From NCBI RefSeq assembly GCF_003573695.1, contig NC_039358.1:230591560-230655559 (forward strand): a DNA stretch of 64,000 nucleotides. Reading direction: 5' to 3'. Source of the stretch: Papaver somniferum. Taxonomy: Eukaryota; Streptophyta; Magnoliopsida; Ranunculales; Papaveraceae. The notes below the pieces were generated by a model. That model did no database searches and had not been told where the DNA came from. It saw only the letters and a list, made by a program, of their open reading frames with translations. Shown here in pieces: positions 22,735 through 34,784 of this stretch (positions within the stretch are counted from its first letter, which is position 1; each line of letters starts with the position of its first letter). Both the position numbers and the translations under genes were made by a program.

Positions 22735-23515
22735 TTGCTTAACAAAAAACAGTGAGACACAACAAATTTTCTTTATCCTTCTGCGCTAAATCAAACCCTA
22801 GGCTTCTCATCGAATCAAAAGAAAAGTCAATCAAATTCGAATCCAATTGATTAAATACCCATCGTCTGATTGATTTGTCTTTGTTTCTTTAACTCATTAA
22901 ATTCAGAGAAACTTGAAGAGAAGTAATAACGATGAAGGAGATTTATTTCTGACCAAATTCGTTTTCAACTCAGTCATATCGTTTCTGGTATGATTTTTCT
23001 TCTCATTCTTCGATTACTCTTATTTCAGTTTTTCAATTATGAACCTAGGGTTTAAACATTGAGGGATTTTTAGAATTGGGTTCAATTGGGAATTTCTGAT
23101 TGTGATTATGATTTTATTTGGGTGATTATGGTTAAAGATGAACAATATGTGGACAAAAGTGGGATAATTTTGTGAAGATTAAATGGGGTTTACCTAACTG
23201 TCAATTAGCTTAATTTTGTAAGAAATTTGTTTTGTTATGTTTAAGGTTAGGTAAAAAAATCCCATTTTGATTATGGGTTTTCATTGTGACTTTAAATTAT
23301 GATATTGTTTTCACATTTTGTAAAGAAAATCCCAGTTTGTTTTCACAGCTATTATTTACTAGTTTTGCAACTGTTTGTGTGAGTTTATTGATTCATCCAA
23401 GATATTGTTCGATTATTGGATCCAAAATTTTGTATCTCTCTGGTTTTAATTTCTTTTTTGTTCCTTGTATCAGGTTCTTTAACCAAATTATGATATTTAC
23501 GAAATTCGTGAATAA
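22735..23515 (+). other. leader and intron sequence upstream of the captured eIF5B start
   Basis: AAATCAAACCCTAGGCTTCT and the surrounding purine/pyrimidine blocks look like a plant 5' UTR. They are followed by an AT-rich, T-rich stretch like a leader intron, then the eIF5B-like ATG at 23516. The native promoter may have been captured with the gene. Confidence 0.4.
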
Positions 23516-24273
23516 ATGGATCAAAAGAAAACTTTCGCCTGTGAAGGGAGGAACTCCCTTGTTCTACCAAGTGAGGCGTCCACATCGAAGAAAAAATACC
23601 ATGTCGTAGAAGATGATGAATATTGCATTACCAGAAGTGGGGATGAAAATACCAACTCTTGGTAACTTGGTAGCAGCCCTAGTGAAGCCGATGCCGAAGC
23701 CATTATAAATAATAGAAAAAAAGAATAAAGGAACATCTCAGGAGGAATATGACTTAGACAAAGTTCTAGCCGAGCACGATAATGCTCCCATTGTTTCAAA
23801 ACTTACTGCTTCTCCGACAGAAGAAAAGGTTCAAGATCAACCTGAACAGTTAGTCTCGGTTGATGCTACTGGATGGGAGAAGGAAGCGGAGGCAGAAACC
23901 GGGAAGTCTGTGGCAGCAAAGAAGAACAAAAAGGAGAAGGAGAAAAAGGCAGCTGCTGCAGCTGTAGAGGGAGTTCAGGATGCAACGCAGGAGGAAACAA
24001 AGAGTCAAAAACGTGATGACAAGCACCCTAATCATGTTATAAAAATGCAGGAGGCTTTGCAAAGGCGTAAAGAACTTGAAGAGAGAAGGAGGAGGGAAGA
24101 GGAAGAGAAAGAAAGGAAGGAGGAAGAAAGCCACCTCAGGCAAGAGGAACTCGAAAAACAAGCAGAAAAAGCCAAGCGAAGGAAAAAGAAAAAGAGAGGA
24201 TGCTGATGAGAAAGAAGGAAGGGAAGCCTATAACAAGGAAGCAGAAAAATGAAGCTTGTCGGCTTGAACTAAT
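23516..24273 (+). pseudogene. captured 5' coding part of an eIF5B gene
   Basis: eIF5B is the translation factor GTPase that joins ribosomal subunits. The fragment starts at ATG 23516 with MDQKKTFACEGRNSL, followed by STSKKKYHVVEDDEYCI (family: SKKK...DDDEY), then a stop. In other frames it continues with EEYDLDKVLAEHDNAPIVSK, PTEEKVQDQPEQL, KNKKEKEKKAAAAAVEG and HVIKMQEALQRRKELEERRR. The end reads KKEGKPITRKQKNEACRLE in a shifted frame. These are the lysine- and glutamate-rich N-terminal blocks of plant eIF5B in the right order. The repeated acidic 'FTGKKK' modules between are missing, and the GTPase domain is absent. At least two frame changes and stops make it a pseudogene. Confidence 0.9.
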
Positions 24274-27200
24274 TTAGGTTTTAGAAAATCCCCCATTCTG
24301 ATCTGAATGGTAGTTTTGAAATCAGGTATGAACTTCTTTTTTTTTCGATTTTAAGCCGAAGGAAATCCACTAATTAACAATGTTTTAATTTAATTTCATT
24401 TCATTGTTGAGAAATATGGATTAAATGTAGATGGTGATAAAGCATCAATATTTAGAATTTTTCTCTAGGTAACCAAGGTTCGAAATAATGAGATGATGGT
24501 GTGCAGATATAGTTTAGATAGATTTTGAGGTGCGGCGACAATTACAGTTGTTGAGGTTGATTAGGTTTTACGATTTGGGGATTATTCACTTGTGTGATAT
24601 TATCCAACTCTGTGGCTAAATAGAGAAATTACTAGTTACAATCGTTGAGGTTAGAATAAGATAAATTTAGACCTACTTCATGTTTATGCAGGATAAGGCG
24701 TTATGTATTTACGATATAGAAATGTTCATATGACTGTCTTTGCTGTCAAGCAGTGTTACTCTTTTAAGTAGGAACTGCTTTCAAAATGATAAAGGTGTAT
24801 CTCCATGGAGAGAACTAGAGTTGCCTTATGAAACTATAGAGGCTTGCCCGTTGTAGAGTTTCTTTAATGCCCTTTTTCATGTTTTTTTGCCTTGCATACT
24901 TGCAGTGACTTGGTGCTTGATATTTGATACATTGAGTTTCTTTAATGCCAAGCAACTTTGACTTCTTGACTAGCATACGAGCAATATTTAGTGTATGCTG
25001 AATCCACATGAGTCAAACATGGAGTTTGGTGAGTAAAAGGCATTATTTAGGTCACACTTCACAATAACCTTTTGTATTTTCTTAGTTTTGTGTTATTATA
25101 CTAATTGTTGAACCCAAGTTGTCTGTTCATTTTGAAAGGGTCTGTGTCTGTTCATTTTTCTGCATGTTCTGCAACTGCTGGAGAAACTAAATAATTTTTT
25201 CTATGGTTGGTTAATTTTAGTTAGGAGCTGGGCAGACATGCTTGTCACTGGAGAAACTGAGGCTCGATTGCCACTGTAGTGTATCATTTGCTGATCTAGT
25301 TGATGTGAGGCATGCTCTTGCAATGATTTTTGAGTTGGCATCTAAATATCCTTATTCTAGATCGCATGCATTAGAGGTTCTACTTCGATTGTAAGTGGTG
25401 ATCTAAGTATTCTTGCATAATCAAATGTTACATCTCAGAATGGTGTTACTAAGATGAAGCTCTCGTGCAGTTTTATGTCGGCTGTATTCTTACAAAAAAA
25501 TTTATATGATGAATATTTCTTTAATAAGCTTGGTCTTTCGATTTGTCCTTGTTGGATATTTCGTATTTCCTTTTTTACACTGCCGGTTTTGATTGGTTGC
25601 AATATGTTTTGTTTTCTCATTACAGGACGTGCCTGCAGAAGATATGATTTTTAGTGATTCTGCTAAGGGTTAAACCCCCAAGGAAGGTGAGCAGTTGAGA
25701 TATCACTTGCTAGAAAACTCATAAGCTTTGTTTGAACTGTTTGTATTTGGCTATGCATGTAAAACTCACAAGCTTTGTTTAAACTTCTTGCATCCTGAGC
25801 CACTTTATTGGTTAAAATGCTTGCCTTGAATTCTTTTTTTCTGGCTCTGTGAGGAAGTTTTACCATTTATTCAAAAATAAATAAATATGTTTTACCTTGT
25901 TAAACATACAGTAGCATAGGCACCACATCATTAGTAAATTATCCTAATTCTATCAGCTAAACAGGAAGGGCTCTCGACTTGGACATGATAGCATAGTTGA
26001 TGGAGTGCTTAAAGATGGCCTGTGCGATGTTTATAATGAGTTTGGCGTGGGTGTTTGTGATGAGATATGTGCCAATCATCATTCAATAACCAGAGCAGAA
26101 CATGTATTATTCTAAAGTCAATATGTATTGAGAATTTCTCTGATTTGGTTTCTTCTGGGCTATGGTTGATCCTTCCTGTACGGTTATATATTGTCAACTA
26201 TTGTCGCCATCATTAAAAATATAATTTTGTGATCTCCTGTCCATTCTCAATTCTCTGATTGAGACATTTGACCTTTCAACCCAGTATTTACAGAAACAAT
26301 ACATATGAAGCAAGTAGCCCCCTCTCTTTCTTTTTCCTTGTTTATTATTGGAAATAGTCATCCTTAAATTTGGCAGTTCATTTTTTAAGGGGTTCCCTTG
26401 ACAGTCCTCGTGGATTTTAGTAGCTTGAATGTTCTAATTTATCCCATCTCAACCTTCTATCTCAAGGATCTATATTTTACTCTTGCAGTATGCTTATGCT
26501 ATTCAGAACCCTCCCGGAGCTTTATACCACATTTGAAGTTCGAATCGACACTGAGCTTCATATTTATCGATATCGATGACGTATCCTGCTAAGTTTGAAG
26601 TTGGAACCCTGCCAGAGCTTTTTGGTTCATGATTTTTATGCTTCTTGAATCTACCAGTGTGAACTAAAGCTACTTCATGACGTGTATGACTAGTTAAAAT
26701 TACTTTATGACTTATGTGACTAGTCGATATTCAAACCGGAAGCACAAAGAGAAAGCACAAAAGCACGAAGAAAACACACTTTTTCTTGATTCGTATGACC
26801 ATTCCTAATCAAATCTCTACCATCCAAAGACATCCCTAATACGTATGACATTCCCTAACTAAATCTTTATCGTTCATTTTTTTCTATACAAAAACCTAAA
26901 GATGTTTTCTCCTCTCACTTTCCCTTTTCTCTTTCTTTTTCTCGGTCGGTTCTTCTCTCCAGTTCCGCCTCCGTCAAAACCCTAAGATGCAAATTCTTCC
27001 GAACAAGAAGAAGAAGATCTAATCAGTTGGAGCTAGATCCATTCAATTGGTCTTATGTTTCATTGAAGCCTTCAACTGTGATAGTGATTCTTGAGTTGAA
27101 GGCTGATTTTCCTTGCTCTTTCTTCTCATGTATTTCCATTTTTACAGTAGTTTCTTTTGCATAGGTTCTTGTATTCTTTCTATCTTTTTCTCTCAATAGT

Positions 27201-28160
27201 TTAAAAATTCTGAAACTTTATTTTTAAGGGGTTTTGGTGAGATTGATGACTATGGAGATCTTGTGTTGTTCGTGGTGATAACGTTTTATCTAATCTTTGG
27301 TTTTTGAACCTTTTCTGTGGGTTTTATTTCGTGTTTATGTTATAATTTTTGATGTTTTTTAGGACATTTTTCTGTTCATTTGCAATTTCGGATTTAAAGC
27401 TGAATTAAATTGAATATCCGTTTAATTTCATCATATAACAATGGGGGATTTGGATTGTACACTTTGATATTGGTGCTTTTGGTATCTGGTAACAAAATCG
27501 ATTCAATTTCAATTTTTCTTCTTCATTTTTGTAATTTAATTTTTTGGGTTTTTGGGTTTTTGGGCTTGGGATTTGTGTAGGTCAGAGAAGACTAATAGCG
27601 AAGTGCATCAAGTGGACTTGTCGGAATATTGTCGTTCTTGCTTGGTTCAGGTCTATTTACATACGTAATGCACTTTTGTTTTGTTTCTTTCTGTTTTAGG
27701 CTTGCTACTGATTTCCTTGTAGGAATATTGTCGTTCTTTAGGATACTGATATTTTGTGCATACAGGTGGATTTTGGCAATTCCTCTCTGTAATGCAGTTA
27801 AGCTACTGATTTTATGGGTTGTAGCAACAACAAGATAAGTTGCTCTTGGATTTTACTTTGAGCACTCTTAAAGTAGCTTTGAATTGTGGATGGAGATTGA
27901 TTAATGAAGTTTATGATAAATGAATGTGTCGTGCAGTTTCTTTGAGCTATTCAAATTGTTACAGTGAAGAGGTGATGATGAACATAAATTGAATTTGGTA
28001 TAAGAAACAAGGAGCAACATTCAAGTCTAATCGCAATACAGACATTACACCAAACCAAATGAGGGCATTTAAGGTTGTTAGATTTTGCTTTTGTTTTTTC
28101 TTTTTATGGTTTCAAATCCAGTGGATTACTTTCTTGACTAAGTTTCAACACATTTTACTT
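24274..28160. other. interior of CACTA-II, mostly unassigned
   Basis: Intron-like T-rich sequence with a few exon-like islands. The best is 25290-25395, which reads DVRHALAMIFELASKYPYSR and continues in frame to a stop, helical in character but unidentified. A leader-like block at 26885-27060 (CCGCCTCCGTCAAAACCCTA) probably starts another captured gene. Nothing shows a transposase. Confidence 0.4.
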
Positions 28161-28329
28161 GGTTTTGGCAGAAGTACTGCTTGTTGAATGGTCTGAACTC
28201 TGATGCAACACCAAATGGGTATTCTACCAGTAGATCACTAGAGGATATTCTTATGTTGGATCCCCAAACTGCACCTCTGGTTCCACCACTAAATCTCAGT
28301 ACGAAGGGCGAAGTGGTTTATTATGTTGA

Positions 28330-28925
28330 TGGTTCCCATCAGGTCAGCAATCTTCTGCAGCAAGCTCTCCTCCTCATGGGCGTCCTGTACCAGTTCTGTA
28401 ACAAGAGCCACAGTTAACCAAAGCTCATCTTTTTTATGAAATGCATGGATGAAACTGAAGGGCTGTCAGTAGATACCTTATTTATTAACCACGAGGTGTA
28501 CCAGCAGTGATCTTCCCATTTTGGTTCCTGCTAGTTTTAGTTGATAGAAACTGCCAGTTCCGCCGTTTCGAAGCGTGACTCAAAATGGATGACTTGGCTG
28601 AAACAAATGTTGGCGTTTTCGTTTTGATGTTTTTTTTCTTCTTTCTTACTCTATAAGAAGAATGGCCTTAACATAACTTAGTTACTTATGTGCTTTACTA
28701 TGTTCAGTGCGCACTCCTCAAATTGATGGGAAGGAGATATTCCGCCAAGCCAGGTCTGACTACTACGGGGTTCAGTTCTTAGTCACGATTTTTATTGAAA
28801 ATTTCGAAAGTTTACAACTATACGGAATTGTGGATATTTGGAACTGCAGGAGTACTTTGTCTTATGAGCAGTTCGGCGCATTTCTTTCCAACATCAAGGA
28901 GCTGAACTGTCAAAATCAAACTCGA
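28330..28925 (+). pseudogene. captured 3' fragment of an At4g15545-like gene
   Basis: Matches a conserved plant coiled-coil protein family typified by At4g15545 (function poorly known). The Ser/Pro-rich part appears at 28345-28398 as QQSSAASSPPHGRPVPVL. The C-terminal part is split by an intron-like insertion: VRTPQIDGKEIFRQAR at 28708-28755, then TLSYEQFGAFLSNIKELN with a QTRE end at about 28852-28928. The family reads RTPRIDGKEFFRQARSRLSY and EQFSAFLANIKELNAQRQTRE. The last exon of the family is not visible. The frame between the blocks is not continuous. The preceding segment 28167-28330 (YSTSRSLEDILM) may belong to it too. Confidence 0.85.
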
Positions 28926-30073
28926 GAGGTAATTACTTACTGCTTTGTGATTTTTGAAACTCTCGGTAAAATCTTTTGGTCATTGAACCGACGTAACTAA
29001 GCAAATTGGTTTGTCTTTTTACCTGTTATCCATGAAACGTTAAGGAAGGCATAATAATTATTTGGTACAGACATGAGACAACAAAGATCATTACTTATCA
29101 CTCCAAGGGCTGCTTATTCGTAACAACCATTAGGACTTAAAGGCGTATTCCAAAGATGGTGCATCATAATAGGTAGGCTACATCTCTCTTTCTATTTCTC
29201 ACACACATGCAAAGATACATATGCACCAACACAAAGATAATTGCATGTCTCTGTACACACACATGTAGAACTAAAATATGGGAGTTTTGGACCTCCATAT
29301 GAGTGGAAAGTCTACAAGTGAGTTTTGTGTTCACTTGCTTTGAATTATGTGAATTAATTTATTGATTGTTGGATATACTGTCACTGTCATGGTTTTATGA
29401 ACCTGCAGAACTATGTTTTAACATTTTATATGTTTTATGTGTTGGATCGCGATAGTTCACTTCTCGCCATAGTGTATGTGCAAGTGTCTCTGTCAGAACA
29501 TGTACATTTGTTCATAGTCTGTCAGCTTGTATGCGTATCTTAGGATTTTAGCTTGGAATGTCGATGACGAGTTGCACCATCTTCAAATCTATCTTGGCTT
29601 TTCTTGTATATTGTTCTGAGGTTCTCTACATGTTCTTTTTAATGAGTTTTGTTTTGTGATTTGTACAGAATTGCGCAAAAGAATCCAAAGAAACCAAATT
29701 GGCACCTTCTAATAATTGAAAAGGTTGGAAATTTGGGATGCGAAGAGATTGAATGGGAGTAAAAGAGAAGTTGTTGCTAGTCACTGGGTACACCATTCTC
29801 TCTATCATGTTACATGATCTGATACCATTAGTTGTTACCCCCAACCGTCCAAGCCGCCATCTAGTGTATATTTGTTGGTTCATGTATGTTGTGTAACCTT
29901 TACAGTGGATTACAAGTTTAACTAAACGGAATATGTCCGGTTTTTTCCAAATTGTGTCAGCATCCTAATTTTTTGAATACTTGCATTGTCATTTGTATAT
30001 TTTGGTTTGGAATACGAATCCTAATATGAATCTGACACGTTTGGAATTTGAGAAAGTGGAGAACATTACATTT

Positions 30074-30190
30074 TCAGGTGACCGAAACCTGGCATTTCAG
30101 GTGATCGGAACCTAGCAACTTCAAGTGACCGGAACCTGGCATTTCCAGGTGATCGGAACCTGGCATTTCCAGGTGATCGGAACCTGAAAG
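30074..30190. repeat. subterminal tandem repeats of CACTA-II
   Basis: Five imperfect copies of a 23-24-base unit built on CAGGTGATCGGAACCTGGCA, about 360 bp from the right end. CACTA transposases bind repeated subterminal motifs, so these are candidate binding sites. A related word, GGAACC, recurs near the left end (22615-22690). Confidence 0.85.
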
Positions 30191-30554
30191 TGCGAATATT
30201 TTTTTTTATTAAAATCTAACTAATTGGTAACGGAAGGCTGTGTTACCCAATTATGAAAATACAAGACACATGTCATCTCTTTACTAGTCACTTGAAAAGT
30301 TAGCAAAGGTTATAACACAATTTTATTACAAAATAAATAGGAAGTGTAAAATGTCAATAGTTAAGATAAATATTGTAATGGAAATGAAATGTTTGCTTAT
30401 TTAATTTCCCTAATGGACTAAAAGGGTTGGATAAAATACTAACACATTATATAACTTCTTATGGGTAACCATTTTTCTTAGTTAGGGAAATTAGCTTCTA
30501 TTTTTTGGTAACACTTTTGTTTCATAAGGAAATCCTTGATTTGGTGTAGTGTCT

Positions 30555-30805
30555 ATTAGTTGTCATCCACTATGTATTATCCTATATAAAGGGAAGGAAA
30601 CTGTGTATTGTGAGGGCCCTTTTAGAGTGTGTGTTAGACAAGAAATTAGGAGAGAGAAAGTTTATTTGGAGAGCAAGTAAAATCTTTGTAATATTTTGTA
30701 TTCAATCTTAATATCTTGATGAATAAACAAAGGATTTTCACCATGATTTCTTAGAGAGTGACTTAATCTTGAATGGATGTGGTTGTAGGATTTCCTGGAA
30801 CTACA
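30555..30805 (+). repeat. Tat-A 5' LTR, part 2
   Basis: Continuation of the LTR after CACTA-II, matching 48598-48848. It contains TATATAAA at about 30584-30591 as a likely TATA box and ends in CTACA. Confidence 0.92.
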
Positions 30806-30824
30806 TTTTGGCGCTAGAAACAGC
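30806..30824 (+). other. primer-binding site region of Tat-A
   Basis: TTTTGGCGCTAGAAACAG directly after the LTR. Near-identical words follow the 5' LTRs of Tat-C (TTTTGGCGTCTAGAAACAGG) and Tat-D (TTTTTAGCGCTAGAAACAG), so it is a conserved functional site. I did not assign the tRNA. Confidence 0.7.
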
Positions 30825-30979
30825 TTGGAGTGATATATCTTGTTGGTGAATCCGTTTAGAAATCAAGTTTCCAAAATTAAAGACCTAGCACTTTTCTTTA
30901 AACATTTGAGATTTTCATCATCGCATCTTTTCAATCCTTTTCAAAGTAGCTTTTCCTTTGTTAATACAAGAAGGTGGAA

Positions 30980-33590
30980 ATGGTAAGAATCAGATCTACT
31001 GTTGAGCAAGCGGCAGCAGCCAGAAGAAGAATAGGTGAAATTCCTGAACAATTAGAGGAAGGAGAAAGAGAAAATCAAAGAAATAATGTTCCGACTGGAC
31101 TTCAGCGTGCACAAGAGCAAAATAATGATACATTACGATAGAGTGAGTATTCATACTGCACATACGAATTCTACCGAAGAAGAGATGCAGGAAGGATTGA
31201 AGGAAACGAAGAAAATACGACACTTGAAGAACTTAGACAAAGATTGATCGCAGAACGACAAAGAGAAGAATAAGAGCGTGCGAATTTGATACGTTAGAAT
31301 GATGATTTAAGAGAAGTGAATCTCATATTGCAAGAAGAGAGATCAAGAAGCTCTACGCGATCAAGGTCAAGGAAAAGCAGAAGTTCATCAAGACAAAGTC
31401 AATCTAACAGAAGAAATGCTAGGCGAGAACACCCATTAGGTAATATTGATGAGAATTTACAAGTAGATGATAATCTACAAGATCAATGCGACGAGAGACG
31501 CACAGTATATGACCGATACGAGCAACCGCACGAACGCCATCGCCGACAAGAAGGTCAAAGGAACAACAGATTTCAATATGAAGCCGAACGTCATAACACT
31601 CACAATGAATCAGATAATGATGAAGAAGATGATCCGGAACAAGGGAGAATTCTATTACATGGTAGAGAAATATTGAGGGATCAATATGCACGCGAACAAG
31701 AGGAAGAGAGAAACAATGTTGTTTGTGAACGTGCGAGATCTGAAAGAGAAAGGCGTAGAAGAAGCAGAGAAGAAGTTGAAGAAAGAGAGATTGAAGAGGC
31801 CATACGTCAGAATAATCATGAGAATAGATTAAGGAAATCCATATTAAAATGACCTATGTAGTTGCAGAAAATCCTACACTACACCCCTCATATGATTTCA
31901 TTATGACTCAACTCATTTTTAGACTTACACTCTTAATTTTATTGATCAATCTTTGAATTTTCTTACAAGAAAAGATAAAAGAATCAAGAATGACTTCTGC
32001 TCCATACTTTCTCTCTCCTATTTACTTGTTTCTTACCCAAAAAAATCTCTCTCTTTCCTTTACAACTGAACGACTATTTATAGGGAAATACATAATGGAT
32101 GACAACTAATTTGTCCTTTATTTTCGGATAAGACTTGCGACATTCTCGCAACCTTACAAATCTTAATCTCGCAAACTCTCTAATTTTCACAGGACCCTTA
32201 CATCTTTCTCATGATTTTAGTTGACGTCATTTATTATATCATTTCTGAAATTGTTCTGCGACGCTGTTGTATTGTGTTGTTGATAATTTCGCTAAGATAT
32301 TATTGTTGCGAGATTCTGATCCTACAACCTACGCGACAGGATTTAGATCAAACTATGAGCGAAGAAATTCTCAGAGAAATGGCAGAATTGAGAGAAATGA
32401 TGACTACGCAAAGAAATGGTGGAAGGAGACAGTTAGAGGAAGCAGTAGAGGAAGCTGGAAAAACACATTTTGCAAGGCAAATTCAAATTGCAATAATACC
32501 ACCAAAATGCAATTTACCTGTATTCATGAGTATATTTAATGGTAGTACGTGTGCAGTTCAGCACATAAAAGCTTATAGCCGATCTTTATTACAGTGGGAA
32601 GAAAATGATGCGGTGTTGTGTAAATATTTTCTTGCGAGCTTGACAGGAGAATACTTGCAGTGGTTTGAAGGATTTCCAGTAGGAACTATTAGATCATTCC
32701 GTCATCTACAGAACATCATCTTAGGACAATATATTAGCAATAATATGACGCGACCGGGAATTGAGACAGCATTTGGACTTGGTAGAAGGGTCAATGAAAG
32801 TTTGCGTCATCTAACAACACGTTGTTGAACCATGTGTAGTGAAATGGCAAGACAAGTAGATGAACGATATCTCATACTAGCTTTTATCAATGCTCTTTTT
32901 CCTACGGATTTATTATATACACATATTTTCAGGATAAAAGACACCGTAACAATGTCGGACTTGCGTGAATTTCAAGAAGAGTATATAGCGCTTGAGGAGA
33001 AGCAAAGAGAGAAACAGAATCTTACCCAGTTGTGATGCCTAATGAGAATGCAAGTTTACTTCCAAGGATGACAAATGTTGTTGCGAGTACATCGCAAGGA
33101 AGTCAAGGAACGAAAATTACAGAGGTGGAACAAGCTGGTAGCCATGGGTAGTGCATATCAAAAGGAACTCGAAAGAGAATATAAAGAAAGACAGTCCCAA
33201 ATTCGAGGAGGAATTAATAAGATTCAAAGAATGGACAACCCTTCAGAAGGTTATGGAGGTCAACAATCATATTATAATAGATGACAAGGGAATGGAAAGG
33301 TGGTCTGGGAAAAAATAAACTTTCCAAAGTTGAATACTGCAGTAAACAAAGTCTGGGAAGCTTTTATACTAAGGGAAGAAATTCCTGAACTGCATAATGT
33401 AGGAGATGAGCCACCACCGGGAAGAAGAAGCAAAAAATTCTGTGTATATCATCGCTTTCATGGTCACACAACAATTAATTACAGAAATGTGAGGAAAATC
33501 ATACTGAGAATGATTGAGCAAGGAAAACTGGACCACTTCTTAGTAAAGCAGCCACAAACCACCACCACCACCGGGAGGAAATACATATAG
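30980..33590 (+). pseudogene. Tat-A gag, interrupted by a solo LTR and stops
   Basis: Structural protein of the retrotransposon particle. The start at ATG 30980 reads MVRIRSTVEQAAAARRR, followed by a long charged, Arg/Glu-rich coiled-coil-like region to 31852. After the solo LTR, the gag core runs from about 32356: YSRSLLQWEENDAVLCKYFL, ASLTGEYLQWFEGFP, GTIRSFRHLQ (retrotransposon gag fold), continuing at 32832 with LILAFINALFPTDLLY. A knuckle-like FCVYHRFHGHTTINYRN lies at 33441-33491, with the last Cys replaced by Tyr. Stops near 31140, 31853, 32826, 33035 and 33284 break it. The layout equals Tat-C gag, which is better preserved. Confidence 0.85.
31857..32326 (-). mobile_element. solo LTR of the Tat-B family in Tat-A gag
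   Basis: A 470-bp LTR in reverse orientation (starts TGTAGTTGCAG, ends GATCCTACA on the + strand), closely related to the Tat-B LTRs. Target duplication ACCTA lies on both sides (31852-31856, 32327-32331). The interior and second LTR are gone, which is expected after LTR-LTR recombination. It cuts the gag frame. Confidence 0.95.
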
Positions 33591-33599
33591 TGCAGAGAA

Positions 33600-34617
33600 A
33601 GGAAAAAATATATTTGTAATTGAAGTAGGTGCGAAGTCAAAGAACCTATATTGCAATTCGATTATACATTCTTTCAAAAATATAGAAGATTTTCATGACA
33701 ACATCTTAAGTCGTGTGTATGTGAGAGATAATGATGCAAGAGAAATCTTCAACCTTGCGAAGATATCACCATTAAAGGATTGGCAAAAACAAACCATTTC
33801 GTTTAGTGTGGAAGAAACCATTTCGTTGGGAATTAATCCGAAAGCAAAAATAGATGATGTCGATGATGAAGAAGATGAAGCGAATACTTGGGTTGTAAAT
33901 AGAATACTCATAGATCCTAGGAGTTCTGTTGATATTCTCTTTTATTATACATACAAGACTATGGGTGGAAGAGATGACGAGTTAATTCCTTCAGCTTACA
34001 AAATTTTTGGATTCAATGGCGCTGCGAACAAGCCAAAAGGAGAAGTCACAATGTGAATTCCTCTGCGAAATTTTCCAACAGAAATTGTATTTTGTGTTTT
34101 TGATGTTGAGTCACCTTATAATGCTCTAATTGGGAGACCATGGCTACATAGTATCTTGGGCGTGGCTTCGACATTTCATCAATGCATAAAATTTCCTTTA
34201 CTTCAAGGTCTTGGCATAATTAGAGGAGATACAAATGAAGGTAGAAATTGTCAAGAAATTGATATCGACAAGTGCGAAGAGCGAGAATGCAAACGAAGAA
34301 ATTGGAAGCAGCATGTTAACGATAGTCAAAGAGGTGAAAGATTAATGGTGGATATAGTGTCTAAATCTGGAAAGATAGACAAGAAGGATACTGAAGCAGA
34401 ATCTTCTGCGAATAATAATACCAAGCGAGTCAGAAAGATTACTTCTAAAGAAGGAGAGCGAATGCAGAGGCAGAAGTTGTGTTCTCAGGGAAAAAGTAAC
34501 TTGTGCGATGATTCTCGCACAGAGGAGATTGAAGATATCATGCGAAATAATGTTCTCAGAAGCATCATCGAACTTAAAGAAATACAAAAGATGAAAGAAG
34601 CAAACGAAGTAATATGA
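33600..34617 (+). pseudogene. Tat-A protease-like region with altered active site
   Basis: After a linker (FHDNILSRVYVRDNDAREIF near 33690) comes an aspartic protease fold. The catalytic motif should read D-T-G-S-S but here is IDPRSSVDILFYY (33913 onward). YKIFGFNGAANKPKGEV and, after a TGA at about 34054, FDVESPYNALIGRPWLHS complete the domain. A basic and acidic tail runs to 34617, where the sense coding capacity of Tat-A ends; no reverse transcriptase follows. The motif change and the stop suggest no proteolytic activity. Confidence 0.85.
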
Positions 34618-34784
34618 ATGTTTTGCTTCATGCACGAAAATTATTAAGGATTCTGTGTACTCAAGCATAAGAAAGGGAATGAAAAATTCTATTTTCATAA
34701 GATGCTATCATTTTGAAAACTCTATTTTCAAACAAGGCAAATGTAAGACCTTGAAGTAAGACCTTAATAAAAGGAAACATAAAT

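Larger units (their letters stand above)
22234..30551. mobile_element. CACTA-II: 8.3-kb gene-carrying CACTA transposon, TCT target duplication
   Basis: The left end CACTACACCAAATCAAGG and right end CCTTGATTTGGTGTAGTG are perfect 18-base inverted repeats, continued by TTTTCCT/AGGAAAT. TCT flanks both sides (22231-22233, 30552-30554). The interrupted LTR sequence continues on the other side and matches the empty site in the 3' LTR (48595-48600, TTT for TCT). The interior holds an eIF5B fragment and an At4g15545-like fragment with introns, other exon-like pieces without identity, and promoter-like stretches (for example 22735-22930 and 26885-27060 with AAACCCTA words). No transposase frame was found, so it depends on one elsewhere. 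It is younger than Tat-A. Confidence 0.92.

Noticed and set aside
23850..24161. Hydrophobic minus-strand frame opposite the eIF5B fragment
   Set aside because: It is the complement of Lys/Glu-rich codons and not a separate gene.
30074..30190. CRISPR-like array
   Set aside because: Plant nuclear DNA, imperfect tandem units without distinct spacers, inside a CACTA element end.
31419..31691. Minus-strand frame under Tat-A gag
   Set aside because: Shadow of the Arg/Glu-rich gag region; no support from splicing or conservation.
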